Assembly: GCF_018812025.1 (NCBI RefSeq)
Contig: NC_063054.1
Span: 32,444,412-32,508,411 of the forward strand
From: Megalobrama amblycephala
Lineage: Eukaryota > Chordata > Actinopteri > Cypriniformes > Xenocyprididae
Reading direction: 5' to 3'
DNA: 64,000 nucleotides
The notes below the pieces were generated by a model. It did no database searches. It was not told the DNA's origin and saw only the letters and a program-made list of their open reading frames with translations. Positions 39,354 through 64,000 of the stretch are shown here, in pieces (position 1 is the first letter of the stretch; the number at the start of each line of letters is the position of its first letter). Made by a program: the position numbers and the translations under genes.

Positions 39354-39398
39354 ATGGACAACATGTTACAATTCATGAAATTAGTCGGGCAGCTAAAA
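39354..39398 (+). CDS. hddc2: hddc2 coding exon 1
   Basis: Encodes residues 1-15, ending in the conserved LVGQLK. The donor is AAA|gtgagt and intron 1 is only 75 bp. The reading frame ends in phase 0. Confidence 0.93.
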
Positions 39399-42300
39399 GT
39401 GAGTGAAATTCGTATTGATACAATGTTTTGCAGGTTAACGTATATGCTATATTAACCCTTGCTTGTGTTACAGCGCGTACCACGAACAGGATGGGTGTAC
39501 AGAAATATCAAACAGCCTGAGAGTGTGTCTGATCATATGTACAGAATGTCAATGATGGCCTTAACAATACGGGACATCCGTGTCAATAAAGAAAGGTCTG
39601 TATGAGGGGTCCTAAAATCTAGGGTTATTTGCATATAAGTCGACTATTTAACTGTGAGCCAACGTTGATGTCCTTACTGATGTTTTTCATGTTTATTTGG
39701 GGATGAGGGATGACAGTTTAATCCACAGAATGTGCTTATTCACATAAGGTTTAGAAAAAGGTGAAATAATACCAGTTATATCCTCTTCGGGTTCTTGTGT
39801 TAATACTTAGAGCCGTTGTTTTTCAACGGCTCTGTTGTTACTATTATACGTAACCTAGCAACAACGTAACGTATTTTGCCATAACTTAAGACCTTCAGTG
39901 TAAAACAAACAAAAGTTTGTGTGGCAACAGTTGCTAAAGTATGATTGGTTAGTAGAGAATTTAAGGCGGGGCTTAGAGAAGAGTTAATTAATTTAAAGGG
40001 TTAGTTCACCCAAAAATGAAAATTTTGTAATTTATTACTTACCCTCATGCCGTTCCACACCCGTAAGACCTTTGTTAATCTTCAGAACACAAATGAAGAT
40101 ATTTTAGTTGAAATCCGATGGCTCCGTGAGGCCACCATAGGGAGCAATGACACTTCCTCTCTCAAGATCCATAAAGGTACTAAAAACATATTTAAATCAG
40201 TTCATGTGAGTAGTACAGTGGTTAAATATTAATATTATAAAGTGACGAGAATATTTTAGGAGCGCCAAAAATAACAAAATAACGACTTATTTAGTGATGG
40301 CCGATTTCAAAACACTGCTTCAGGAAGCATCGGAGCGCCAAAGTCACGTGATTTCAAGCCGTTGGCAGTTTGACACGCGATCTGATTCGATACACTGATT
40401 CATTTATGCTCCGATGCTTCATGAAACGGCACGAAGGTAAGTAATAAATTACAGAATTTTCATTTTTGGGTGAACTAACCCTTTAAGCATTAATATTTGT
40501 GAAGTTTATTGAGATTGATTCACATTTGTACAGTTCATTTTGATTCGTTCACAATTGTTCGGTTCCTTTACACTCATTCCCATTCGTGCAGTACATTGAG
40601 ATTCATTCACACGCGTGCGAATTATAGATTCATTTACACGTGTTCGATTCATTAAGATTAATTCACACTTGATTCCTTCACATTAGTGCGGTGCGGTTCA
40701 TTTAGATTCAACGGCTGCGTCCCAAATCGCATACTCAATTGAGAAGGTACTTATTTTTAATAAGTAATTCACAACTTCACAACCACTAAAATGACGTTCT
40801 ATATAGTAAGAGTGTGTGTATGAATGTAGTATGGACCTACTACATTAGCCATGTTGCCTTTATCATGTGACCTAGACCTACCAGCATCAGTTACGTCGCT
40901 TCACTCCCATTCACAAATCCTCTCCTGTGGCCTCATCATATGCACACTTCAGAATCTCGCCGGGTCATTCAGGTATTTTTTGCCTACACTTTTATGAGAA
41001 CTGTGAATTCGGACATACATCTTTTGTCACATTCCCCTACAGGAAAGTATGCAATTTCAGATGCAGCCATTCACACTTGATTCATTTACACATGTTAGAT
41101 TCATTAAGATTCATTCACACTTGTGCAGTTCATTTAGTTTCAGTCATACTTGTTCGATTCATTTACATTAATTTATTCTTGTTCATTTAGTTTAGATTCA
41201 TTTATATAGTCAAATGTTTTTTATTTATTCTTATATGGTAAAAAATTTCTTTAAATAAACCTGTTGAGGCTTTTGCATAAATGTTCTAGAAAGCTAATTT
41301 CAAGCAACATGAATTCTACAAAATGTGTAAATGTCTTTACAGTACTAAGTTTAATAGAAAAAACAAAGACAATTATTCTAAAATGTGCAAAGTAAATAAT
41401 AAATAGAATGAGTGGGTGTCTCCAAACTTGAGCGTTCATTTAGATGCATTCACATGATCTGCTCTTCTCTTCACAGATGCATGAAGCTGGCTTTGGTTCA
41501 TGACTTGGCTGAGTGTATTGTGGGAGATATTGCTCCAGCAGACAATGTTAGCAAAGCAGAGAAGCACAGAAGGGAAAAGGTATGATGGCTTTAAGTTAAA
41601 TTTTACATTTGAAATATTTAGTTTGTGTATACATTAAACATTGAAAATCTTTCTCTTTAGGAGGCAATGGTGCATATCACAGGCCTATTAGATGATGGCT
41701 TGCGGAAAGAGATTTACAGCTTATGGGAGGTCAGTTAATGATCAAAACGAAACAACTGGACCAAGTTCTTATCTTTTTTTGGTTTGGAATGACATTATAA
41801 ACTGGACTGCATCCCTCACAGGAGTATGAGAATCAGTCCAGTCCAGAAGCCAAACTGGTGAAGGAGTTAGACCAGCTGGAGATGATAATACAAGCTCATG
41901 AATATGAAGAGTTAGAGGGGAAACCTGGAAGACTCCAGGAGTTCTTCACCTCCACTGAAGGTTTGAGCTTGATTTCTAACTTCTACAAGCTCAGGATCCA
42001 ATTAGATAAGTGATTTTAAGAGGAGCAAGCAATGTAAATTGTATCAGAAGTGCTCAGCAGTGGCCATTCACACCCATAAAGATTTGTGAATGAATTAATC
42101 GAGTCTGTCTCACCACACTCTACACCAACTTAAATATTTGCATATATTTGAATTTTGCAATAACTTAAAGTTTTTAAAGATTTAATTGCAATAGCTTTAT
42201 ATCAGGGGCGTAACGGATTGTAGTTGATCCGTACAGAACTAGCACCACGATTTGGCACATGTGAGATTCACAGAGTAATTGCAAAGTTTGTCCATCATAC

Positions 42301-43631
42301 AGTGAAAGTTTATCATTTCCACATGCTTTTGAGTCCTGCCAATTTAAACATTCAAGCAATTTCAAACCATTCAAGCACAAGAAGATGGCAAAACAACAAA
42401 ACACTTGAACTTATTTGAACTTAATTAGTTAGGCTAGTAGCTTTTGCTGTGGTATTGAAGTACTTAAAGTGCTTTTTAAATAAAAAATAGAAAGCAAAGT
42501 TATATTTCTACCCCCACAGACACACTTTTTTTTTTTTTTGCTGATCTGAAAAATGATCCAAACAATGACTCAAAAAACAATATGATACATACCATGAGTT
42601 TGCACGATCCATCGCACCCCTACTTGATATTGAATATTGGTATTGATCAAGATCAGTTGTGTCCAACTCGCAGAACCTGATTTGATTTTACCAAGTACAA
42701 CATGTTTCTGGATCAACATCTTTGTTGATCCTGGAACAACATTTCAATCAACTAATCAGATTTGAGGGACAAGTTTATGTCAAGTTTAGGCTTACAATCA
42801 GGGTTAGGTGCTTCTACATCACTGTTATTCACCTATCATTTCCCTCTAATTTTAGGGATAACTTATGGGTAGGGATAGGGTTATGATTAAACCTTTGGAC
42901 AGGAAATGTTGTTCCAGGATCAACAAAATGTTGACCCAGAAACGCATCTAGCTCGACAAAATCAGGACGTACGTCAAACTCAGTTCCTGGAGGGCCAAAG
43001 TCCTGCAGAGTTAGCTTCAACCCTAAATAAACGCTCATGATCCAGCTAATCAAGTCCTTCAGGATTACTTGAAAACTATGTGTGTTTGGGAAGGGTTGGA
43101 ACTAAACTCAGGACTGTGGCCCTCCAGGAGCGCAGAACCTGATTTCACCAAGTCCAACATGTTCCTGGATCAACATCTTTGTTGATCCTGGAACAACATT
43201 CCATTCAACCAATCAGATTTGAGGGACGAGTTTACAGTTTATGTCAAGTTTAGGCTTACAACCAGCAGGGTTAGGTGCTTCTACATCAGTGTTATTCACC
43301 TATTATTTCCCTCTGATTTTAGGGATAACTTATGGGTTGGGTTAGGTTTAGGGGTCGGATATGGTTAGGATCTCAGCAAAATCAGAACGTGCGAGTTTGG
43401 CATCCCTGATCTAGACAGACCATTATCTTTAGGACATACGCCAACCTTTTTTGACTGCTATAAGACACAGATGTGTTTTCCCCTCTCATCACAGGCAGGT
43501 TCCATCACCCAGAGGTGTTGGGTCTGGTGAAGAGTTTGAATGAGGAAAGAGCTCGCCACATCGCTGCTGGAGGAGATGATACTGCTGAGAAGACCCCTGA
43601 CACAAGCTCTCACACTACAGCAACACCATGA
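39354..43631 (+). CDS. hddc2: HD domain-containing protein 2 (5'-deoxynucleotidase), complete six-exon gene
   Basis: Coding exons are 39354-39398, 39474-39595, 41477-41579, 41661-41729, 41822-41960 and 43495-43631; all five introns are GT..AG and the phases join to 204 codons plus TGA, the same length as human HDDC2. The family (YfbR-like HD phosphohydrolases) removes phosphate from deoxynucleoside 5'-monophosphates using divalent metal. The HD-domain metal ligands are visible: His36 in SDHMYRM, His64-Asp65 in LVHDLAE, and Asp130 in KELDQLEM; Glu68 and Asp73 in the AECIVGDIAPADN segment are the further conserved acidic residues. The N-terminal helix LVGQLKRVPRTGW and the C-terminal GRFHPEVL match the human protein closely; the last ~25 residues are polar, Thr/Ser-rich and poorly conserved, as expected. 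No signal peptide or membrane segment is seen. The first ATG was chosen because it opens the frame just after a TATA-less promoter; Met4 is a possible alternative. It converges with tpd52l1. Exons, splice sites and motifs are seen; function is by family. Confidence 0.97.
39474..39595 (+). CDS. hddc2: hddc2 coding exon 2 (first HD-domain histidine)
   Basis: The acceptor is ttacag and the donor AG|gtctgt. It begins RVPRTGWVYRNI and carries SDHMYRM with metal ligand His36. It ends two bases into the Arg56 codon. Confidence 0.95.
39993..40486. mobile_element. GGGTTAGTTCACCC foldback element in hddc2 intron 2
   Basis: TTAAAGGGTTAGTTCACCC and GGGTGAACTAACCCTTTAA ends. The left arm includes the GATGGCCGATTTC module but the right arm is heavily deleted, leaving ~494 bp. 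Confidence 0.85.
40490..41215. repeat. Degenerate minisatellite in hddc2 intron 2, split by an insertion
   Basis: Units of about 25-30 bp around TTCATTTAGATTCATTCACA and CACTTGTGCAGTTCATT fill 40490-40705 and 41060-41215. The gap (about 40706-41060) begins GGCTGCGTCCCAAATCGCAT, the left end of a common fish repeat. A last unit-like piece lies at 41428-41455, just before the exon 3 acceptor. Confidence 0.7.
40706..41060. mobile_element. CTGCGTCCCAAATCGCATAC repeat inside the minisatellite
   Basis: The left end is the familiar teleost CTGCGTCCCAAATCGCATAC. Its inverted right end was not clearly found, so the right boundary is set by the return of the minisatellite. Confidence 0.5.
41477..41579 (+). 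CDS. hddc2: hddc2 coding exon 3 (HD motif)
   Basis: The acceptor is ttcacag and the donor AAG|gtatga. It encodes LALVHDLAECIVGDIAPADN, which holds the defining His64-Asp65 pair and the acidic residues that follow. It ends in phase 0. Confidence 0.96.
41661..41729 (+). CDS. hddc2: hddc2 coding exon 4
   Basis: A 69-bp exon between ctctttag and gtcagt. It encodes a helix ending RKEIYSLWE, equivalent to human RKELYELWE. Phase 0 at both ends. Confidence 0.95.
41822..41960 (+). CDS. hddc2: hddc2 coding exon 5 (last metal-binding aspartate)
   Basis: Begins EYENQSSPEAK after cctcacag and ends one base into Gly160 before gtttga. Contains KELDQLEM with Asp130, the closing ligand of the HD active site. 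Confidence 0.95.
42203..42622. mobile_element. hAT-like fragment in hddc2 intron 5
   Basis: Ends CAGGGGCGTAACGG and ATCGCACCCCTA form an imperfect inverted repeat. The flanks CTTTATAT (42195-42202) and CTTGATAT (42623-42630) look like an 8-bp target duplication with one change. No ORF. Confidence 0.65.
42640..43410. repeat. Duplicated repeat block in hddc2 intron 5
   Basis: About 270 bp at 42670-42935 (CAACATCTTTGTTGATCCTG, TTAGGGATAACTTATGGGT) recurs at 43138-43370 in the same orientation with few changes. Between them, 42965-43130 is the common GGAGGGCCAAAGTCCTGCAG type repeat, whose right end is CTGTGGCCCTCCAGG. Confidence 0.75.
43495..43631 (+). CDS. hddc2: hddc2 terminal coding exon 6 with stop
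   Basis: The acceptor is catcacag. It encodes GRFHPEVLGLVKSL followed by a divergent hydrophilic tail and TGA. The start completes the Gly160 codon left by exon 5. Confidence 0.94.
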
Positions 43632-43844
43632 TCACAATTCCTGTCAGGCACTGAAGCTACCTCCACACATCTGTGCACAAGAGTGTTAATTTTGTCGAGA
43701 TATACTGTTTTATTATAATCTTATTTCATTGTACAGAAGCATGGTTTGTGGTTGTGTGATGGTCCTGTCCTGTTTGTCTGAATGTTCTGCAGGACATGAT
43801 TTGTTTCCACGGTTGTAATTTTATTGATAAAAATCAATCTTTTT

Positions 43845-43948
43845 ATTAAAACCAAATGGGAGTACGTAAAACTGTTTTTCACCTTACGAGTAGTTCTTTT
43901 TTTTTTATCAGCATTTTACTGCCTTCCTGTATTACAATCTTTAATAAA
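43845..43948 (+). terminator. hddc2: hddc2 polyadenylation signals
   Basis: ATTAAA at 43845-43850 and AATAAA at 43943-43948 lie 215-315 bp after the stop codon. A T-rich tract follows each. Either could end the transcript; the AATAAA is the stronger signal. Confidence 0.6.
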
Positions 43949-44213
43949 AAGAATGTTTTATGACCACTGAACCTGATTTTACTTTGTTAAATGCATCAAA
44001 ACACAAGGGAACTGTAACTCATTCTGCAATAATTATAACTTTCAAAATGTTTTTTAAACACATTTCAGATCTGCAATACTGAAATTTTGACTGAGCGAGT
44101 GGAAAGCAAAGCATAAAGCAACAAAAAAGCGAATTGAAGGTCAAATTTTTGACAGATGAAGGAACAGTAAAATTAATCTTCATGTTATGGTTTATGATTG
44201 TGATTCAGTTCAC
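43949..44213. other. Spacer between converging hddc2 and tpd52l1 transcripts
   Basis: A ~265-bp AT-rich stretch between the last plus-strand AATAAA and the minus-strand AATAAA. Nothing else recognised. Confidence 0.4.
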
Positions 44214-45036
44214 TTTATTTCATGACTGATGAGCCGGGACTTGGTGACTTTGCAAAAAAACGTTTAATGACTAACGTTATTAATGAATTCAACTCAACAC
44301 TGAGTATGCATTAAAGAAAGATTTGAGTTATGAAATCCTTTTCCTTAAAACAACAATTGACTTAAATGTCAATGATAAATATGTAAAGCTGCAACAATTT
44401 TTACACAAAATGTATGAAGAAAAAAACAAAAAAACAGGACATAATAATGCTATACATTTTTGGTCAGAGACAATTATTGTTACCAAATCATAATTTACAA
44501 CAGGCATATTAGATAGACTAATAAACTGCAGTAAAACATAAATCCATGTTCTATAAGTAGCTGTTTGCATCTGTTATCGACAAACATGTGCTCTAGTTGT
44601 GGGGTATACAGCAGGAATAGGAGCATGAACAGATTTATGACGGGAAAAAAGCAAGTCTAACATCAATTTTGTTAAACATTCTTTCAAGTAATTCTTTTAG
44701 GATTGGATATGCAGCCATTATATTTGGTCCTGGAGATGTATCATGCTTTGTTACTGTTAACACAAAGTTGAGTTAGTATAAATAACAATAAAGTAACGCA
44801 GGACTACACCAAAGGCAGTCTCCTTGAAAAATATACATATTTTGAAGAAAAGTTAAAGAATAAAACATGCTCCACTTGGTTGTTTTCCGTCCGTACAAAA
44901 TATTTTGGACGGATAATCCACCAGCACACATCTGAAAGGCATGTGTTACTGTGTCTCGGGCCCCCGGTGCAATTTTCACTGTGGTTTCTCAACCACTAGG
45001 GGGCATCAGAGTCCCACCTGTAGCCCATTAACACCT
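44214..45036 (-). other. tpd52l1: tpd52l1 3' UTR with polyadenylation signal
   Basis: After the stop codon no further exon is seen. The minus-strand AATAAA read from 44219-44214 is a plausible poly(A) signal ~820 bp downstream. If used, the tpd52l1 and hddc2 transcripts end within about 300 bp of each other. The extent is inferred. A CTCF-like motif lies in the first 50 bases. Confidence 0.45.
44993..45009 (+). promoter_or_regulatory. CTCF-like motif in the tpd52l1 3' UTR
   Basis: CCACTAGGGGGCATCAG matches the core of the vertebrate CTCF motif (CCACNAGGGGGC). It sits between the converging genes, 28 bp past the tpd52l1 stop. Binding is not shown by sequence; similar cores also travel in fish repeats. 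Confidence 0.4.
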
Positions 45037-60748
<15,712 letters not shown>

Positions 60749-61170
60749 CTGAAAGTAACAGGTATAACAGAGCTTTACATGTTTCCTTTAAGATCACCTT
60801 ATGGTTCCTAAGAATTGGTCAAGTGATTTACAAAATGATTGCATTTTTACAAGCATCATGAAAGCATGTTTTGAGGCAACAAAAGTCTGATTTCAATTTA
60901 AAGCAGCTCATAATAGCTGACACAGAGACAAGTAACCAAAATAGTAGTATTCTCTCATGCATTTGAGGCTAAAACCAAACTTAAGAGAAGAGGACATGAA
61001 AGTAGGAATATGGTCTGATTACCACACTTATCACTGAAAGCTCAACCCAGTTCCCCAAAATCCTAGTTTCAACTGCAAAATCACTAACTCAATACACCAT
61101 TATGCGTTTCAGTTTCATTTCAGCATTGCAAGACATGCCTGGCATGACTTAAATAAATCAATATTTTACA
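60749..61170. other. Sequence upstream of the candidate tpd52l1 first exon
   Basis: No CpG island or clear promoter is visible here. Unique, AT-rich. This argues that the real promoter may lie further right, outside the window. Confidence 0.4.
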
Positions 61171-61481
61171 TTAAAGGGACAGTTCACCCAAAAATGGAAA
61201 ATTCTGTAATCATTTACTCACCCTCAAGCTGTTCCAAACCTGTATGAATTTCTTTCTTCTGCTGAATACAAAAGAAGATATTTTATAGTTGATGGGCCCC
61301 ATTTTTCATACTATGGAAGTCAATGGGTCCCATTAACTGTTTGGTTACCAACATTCTTCAATATATCTTCTTTTGTGTTTAAAAGAAGAAAGAAATTCAT
61401 ACAGGTTTGCAACAACTTGAGTAAATTGAGGGTGAGTAAATGATGACAAAATTTTCATTTTGGGGTGAACTATTCCTTTAA
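61171..61481. mobile_element. Short palindromic MITE, GGGACAGTTCACCC ends
   Basis: TTAAAGGGACAGTTCACCC is mirrored by GGGGTGAACTATTCCTTTAA. Arms pair through CTCACCCTCAAG and GGGTGAGTAAATGATG. 311 bp. Confidence 0.88.
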
Positions 61482-62168
61482 GGGTGTTCATCTGAGAGTG
61501 AAATTATGGCTTATATGTAAACTCAGACTGTGAAAACACCCTGTGACTTTTACAATTTACTTAAAACTCAATGCTCTTAAATAGAATGTAAGAGAGAGTC
61601 AAAAACTAAACCTTACAATAGCTAGAAAATGAAAGGTCAAATGATGAAGCACTAATGCATTTGATATGGCTCCAGTAATGTGAATAAACTTTGAGGTTGT
61701 TTTTGTCCAGAGGGAAACGAGAGTCACATCTCGGAGGTTTGGTCAGTCATTACTTGAGAAACTGATTAGAGTGCTGTGGTATGAAACGCGTGATGCACTT
61801 TCAGAGGCTAATGCAATCAGCAGGTAGAAGAGCAGAGCAGAACGGTTTTAGCAAAGAAAAGTGCTCAGCAGTGAGATCCCAGATTCCTGTAGATCATATC
61901 TACATGTTTAAAGCTAAAACAAGATGGTTCAGTGCTTGCTAGTGGACATTACCTCAGAAGGAATCAGACCAAGTATGTTAAGCATTTCCACTGCTCTTCA
62001 TCTGTCCTTTAACTAGGTCTCATTAAACCCTCTAACACCTTTTACATCATGCTTTACATAATTGTTTCATTTTGAAGGAGTAATAAAATAGCAAATAAAT
62101 ACTGTACATTTCACAATTAGTTATTAAAAAACACATCAATTTTTTTAAAATATGTCATATGTACAATT
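61482..62168. other. Unique sequence, no gene seen
   Basis: Non-repetitive, moderately AT-rich. On the minus strand near 61985-61953 an ATG runs 11 codons to a gtaatg donor, but in a phase that does not fit the next tpd52l1 exon. Confidence 0.4.
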
Positions 62169-62850
62169 AAGGTAACATTTTATTTTGAAAGTCCACTTTA
62201 AACATTCTACTAACTATAGGGGCTTTCACACCAAATAGTTCTAGGAACTCAGTTATAGGAACTAGCCACTAGTTCCCCGAGAACTTTCCTCTGGGCCATG
62301 TTCCTGGTTGCATTTGCACCGGGAATAGGAACTCTGAAGCGGCCGACAGTGGCGTCTTTAAGCGCAGCATTTACAAACGCTAAAAACCGATGGATGGAGG
62401 ATGGAGCTGTGTTTGTTTTGTCGTGGGCTAAGAGATGAAATCTCCTGTGATAACTTTCAGTATTACATATCATCGAGGCTGAGAAAGAATGCAACATTGC
62501 AGACAACAGGCAAATGTCGTTATCGCTGTTTCCCATGTTCGTGAAGTAAATCTGTTTACACGGCCTTTAAAAAATGCCGGGTGCTGGTGTTTGACATGCA
62601 TTTGACCAATCAATCAGTCATTAGAGTATTAGCAGACTGTCTGCTTAATATCTGCTAACACTTTATTTTGATGCTCCCAAGAGACATTTTACTGACTATA
62701 AGTAACTTTGCAACTACATGTCAAAATACTCTACCAATACTCTAATGAGAATTAGCTGACATGTAGTTGCAAACTGAGTTAGTTGACATGCAGTTGCTAG
62801 TTACTTATAGTTAGTAGAATGTCTAAAGTGAACAATCAGAATGTGAAACT
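62169..62850. mobile_element. Palindromic repeat split by a GGGGCTTTCACACC element
   Basis: AACATTCTACTAACTATA (62200-62217) is mirrored by TATAGTTAGTAGAATGTCT (62806-62824). Between them, 62218-~62650 starts GGGGCTTTCACACCAAATAG, the left end of a common fish MITE with GTTCTAGGAACT motifs; its right end is not clear. The palindrome continues at 62655-62805 (GACATGTAGTTGCAAA and its mirror). Confidence 0.65.
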
Positions 62851-62926
62851 ATCAGAATCAGAAAGTGTAACCACATAAAAAGATTTTCTCAGCACATATT
62901 AACGTGATTATTTGTGATTAAATTAA

Positions 62927-63361
62927 GGGGCCGTTTACACAACACCATTTTCAACTGAAAACATAAAACCTTTTATGCGTTTTCATTCAATAAACATTCA
63001 ACTTTTAATGCGTTTTCATTCATTTACATGACAACAGTGTTTTGGGGGCCTGAAAACGCAAACTTTTGAAATCGGGATTCAAATATCTTCATCGTCTCTG
63101 TGTAAATTACAAAAACACGAATTTGTGAAATGGTGACGTCATGCGCATGCGTATTATGTGTTTAGTCTATAGGCGCATAGTGTTTCTTTACAAAGTGACA
63201 TCGCCATCTACTGGCCTGGCATGGATATTACAGCGTTTTTAATCATTTTTGCAGATCTGTGTGAATAGGGATCGTGCTGACATACAGTGTAGTCTGTATG
63301 CGAAAAATGCAAAGGAAAAACTTTTCTGTTTTTAGTACATCGTTGTCGTGTAAATGTACCC
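62927..63361. mobile_element. MITE with GGGGCCGTTTACAC ends
   Basis: GGGGCCGTTTACACAACACC is mirrored by GTTGTCGTGTAAATGTACCC, 435 bp. AATTAA occurs at both flanks. Contains CCATCTACTGGCC. hAT-like by its ends. Confidence 0.75.
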
Positions 63362-63394
63362 TCAATTAATTAATCAGCATATTATATAATTTAA

Positions 63395-63597
63395 CTACAG
63401 GGCTTTTAAGTATTTAAGTATATACATTTAAGTATAACCTGTATAAATGAGCCTTAAAAAAAAACATACTGCATCTTGAGACAAAACAATGGCTGACATA
63501 TTTTAAGTCATGTCAGTGCAAGTTGCTTTCAGTTAAAACAGCTCAATAACGCATTTTAGTCTGGGACTAGGCTTAAGCCTTGTCTGTGAAACCAGGA
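63395..63597. mobile_element. TTTCACAGACAAGG-ended element, left-truncated copy
   Basis: Shares GCATCTTGAGACAAAACAAT and CTTTCAG/CAGCTCA segments with the host element at 31.2 kb and ends GCCTTGTCTGTGAAACCAGG. It preserves the uninterrupted TTAA site. Confidence 0.75.
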
Positions 63598-64000
63598 ATA
63601 AATGTTTTAATTTGGTAACAGACTTACTAAATACACCATGGATAAATTAGTTTGGACTGTTTTAATTTCTGTCTGGATATTTAAATGTCATATTATGATG
63701 GAAAGAAAATTCTCCAACATAGTGCATGTGTGGCTGACATTTAAAATATGAAAATAATCATGATAAATAAGGGACACGACATGTCCTCAAAATTACTGAT
63801 ATTAAGATGTTAAGAAATAAACACTAACATACTTTGACAGTATACATACATGCAAACACTATCTGAGACACTGTAGACAGCTCTAGGTCTCCCGTCTGTA
63901 AGATGCCATTACTGTCTATTTGCTTATAACAGAAATAGATATAATAGATTTCTTGATATAGATTAAAACCGAGGGTTGGATCTTTGAGCATAATCAGAAG
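63598..64000. other. Unique sequence at the right edge
   Basis: AT-rich, no repeat or exon recognised. Confidence 0.4.

Noticed and set aside
61953..61985. Minus-strand ATG with 11 codons ending at gtaatg, as an alternative tpd52l1 first exon
   Set aside because: It ends in phase 0, whereas the next exon needs one carried base; joining would shift the frame.

Overview
The window is vertebrate genomic DNA from a teleost fish, most likely a cyprinid of the carp/goldfish/zebrafish group. The coding exons are short, bounded by GT..AG introns, and encode vertebrate proteins. The rest is AT-rich and dominated by dinucleotide microsatellites and short non-autonomous DNA transposons (MITEs) and foldback elements of kinds common in cyprinids. 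There are no bacterial-style operons, no CRISPR arrays and no long ORFs.

Two protein-coding genes are supported. hddc2 (plus strand, 39354-43631) is complete in six exons and encodes a 204-residue HD-domain 5'-deoxynucleotidase. tpd52l1 (minus strand, about 60748 down to 45037) encodes a D52-family coiled-coil trafficking adaptor. Its five common coding exons are read with confidence or good support, together with a 39-base cassette exon and a 25-base candidate first coding exon. With the cassette the model is 204 residues, the length of human TPD52L1; without it, 191. The genes converge tail to tail, with polyadenylation signals a few hundred bases apart, as in the human TPD52L1-HDDC2 pair on 6q22. 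In human, the far side of HDDC2 is a large gene desert before HEY2. The 39 kb here upstream of hddc2 has no recognisable exon and fits that desert.

Layout: 1-39.2 kb is intergenic, with blocks of non-repetitive, moderately GC-rich sequence (about 0.3-0.66, 5.8-6.2, 8.6-10.0, 11.3-11.85, 13.3-13.9, 15.3-16.0, 23.56-23.9, 28.7-29.3, 30.1-30.9, 33.85-34.5 and 36.2-36.95 kb) separated by transposons and microsatellites. 39.2-44 kb is hddc2, whose intron 2 carries a foldback MITE and an interrupted minisatellite and whose intron 5 carries a duplicated repeat block. 44.2-60.75 kb is tpd52l1. 60.75-64 kb is upstream of, or in the first intron of, tpd52l1 and is mostly repeats.

The most striking structure is in the mobile DNA. 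There are three-layer nested insertions at 31.2-33.2 kb and 50.4-52.4 kb. A TTAA-targeting element sits inside one arm of a palindrome whose other arm keeps the empty site (24.2-26.0 kb). A 1.02-kb palindrome carries arrays of a 21-bp satellite and two oppositely oriented CTCF-like motifs. Several MITEs have readable 8-10 bp target-site duplications. I found no convincing new molecular system; the findings are observations on gene structure, transposon architecture and possible regulatory sites.
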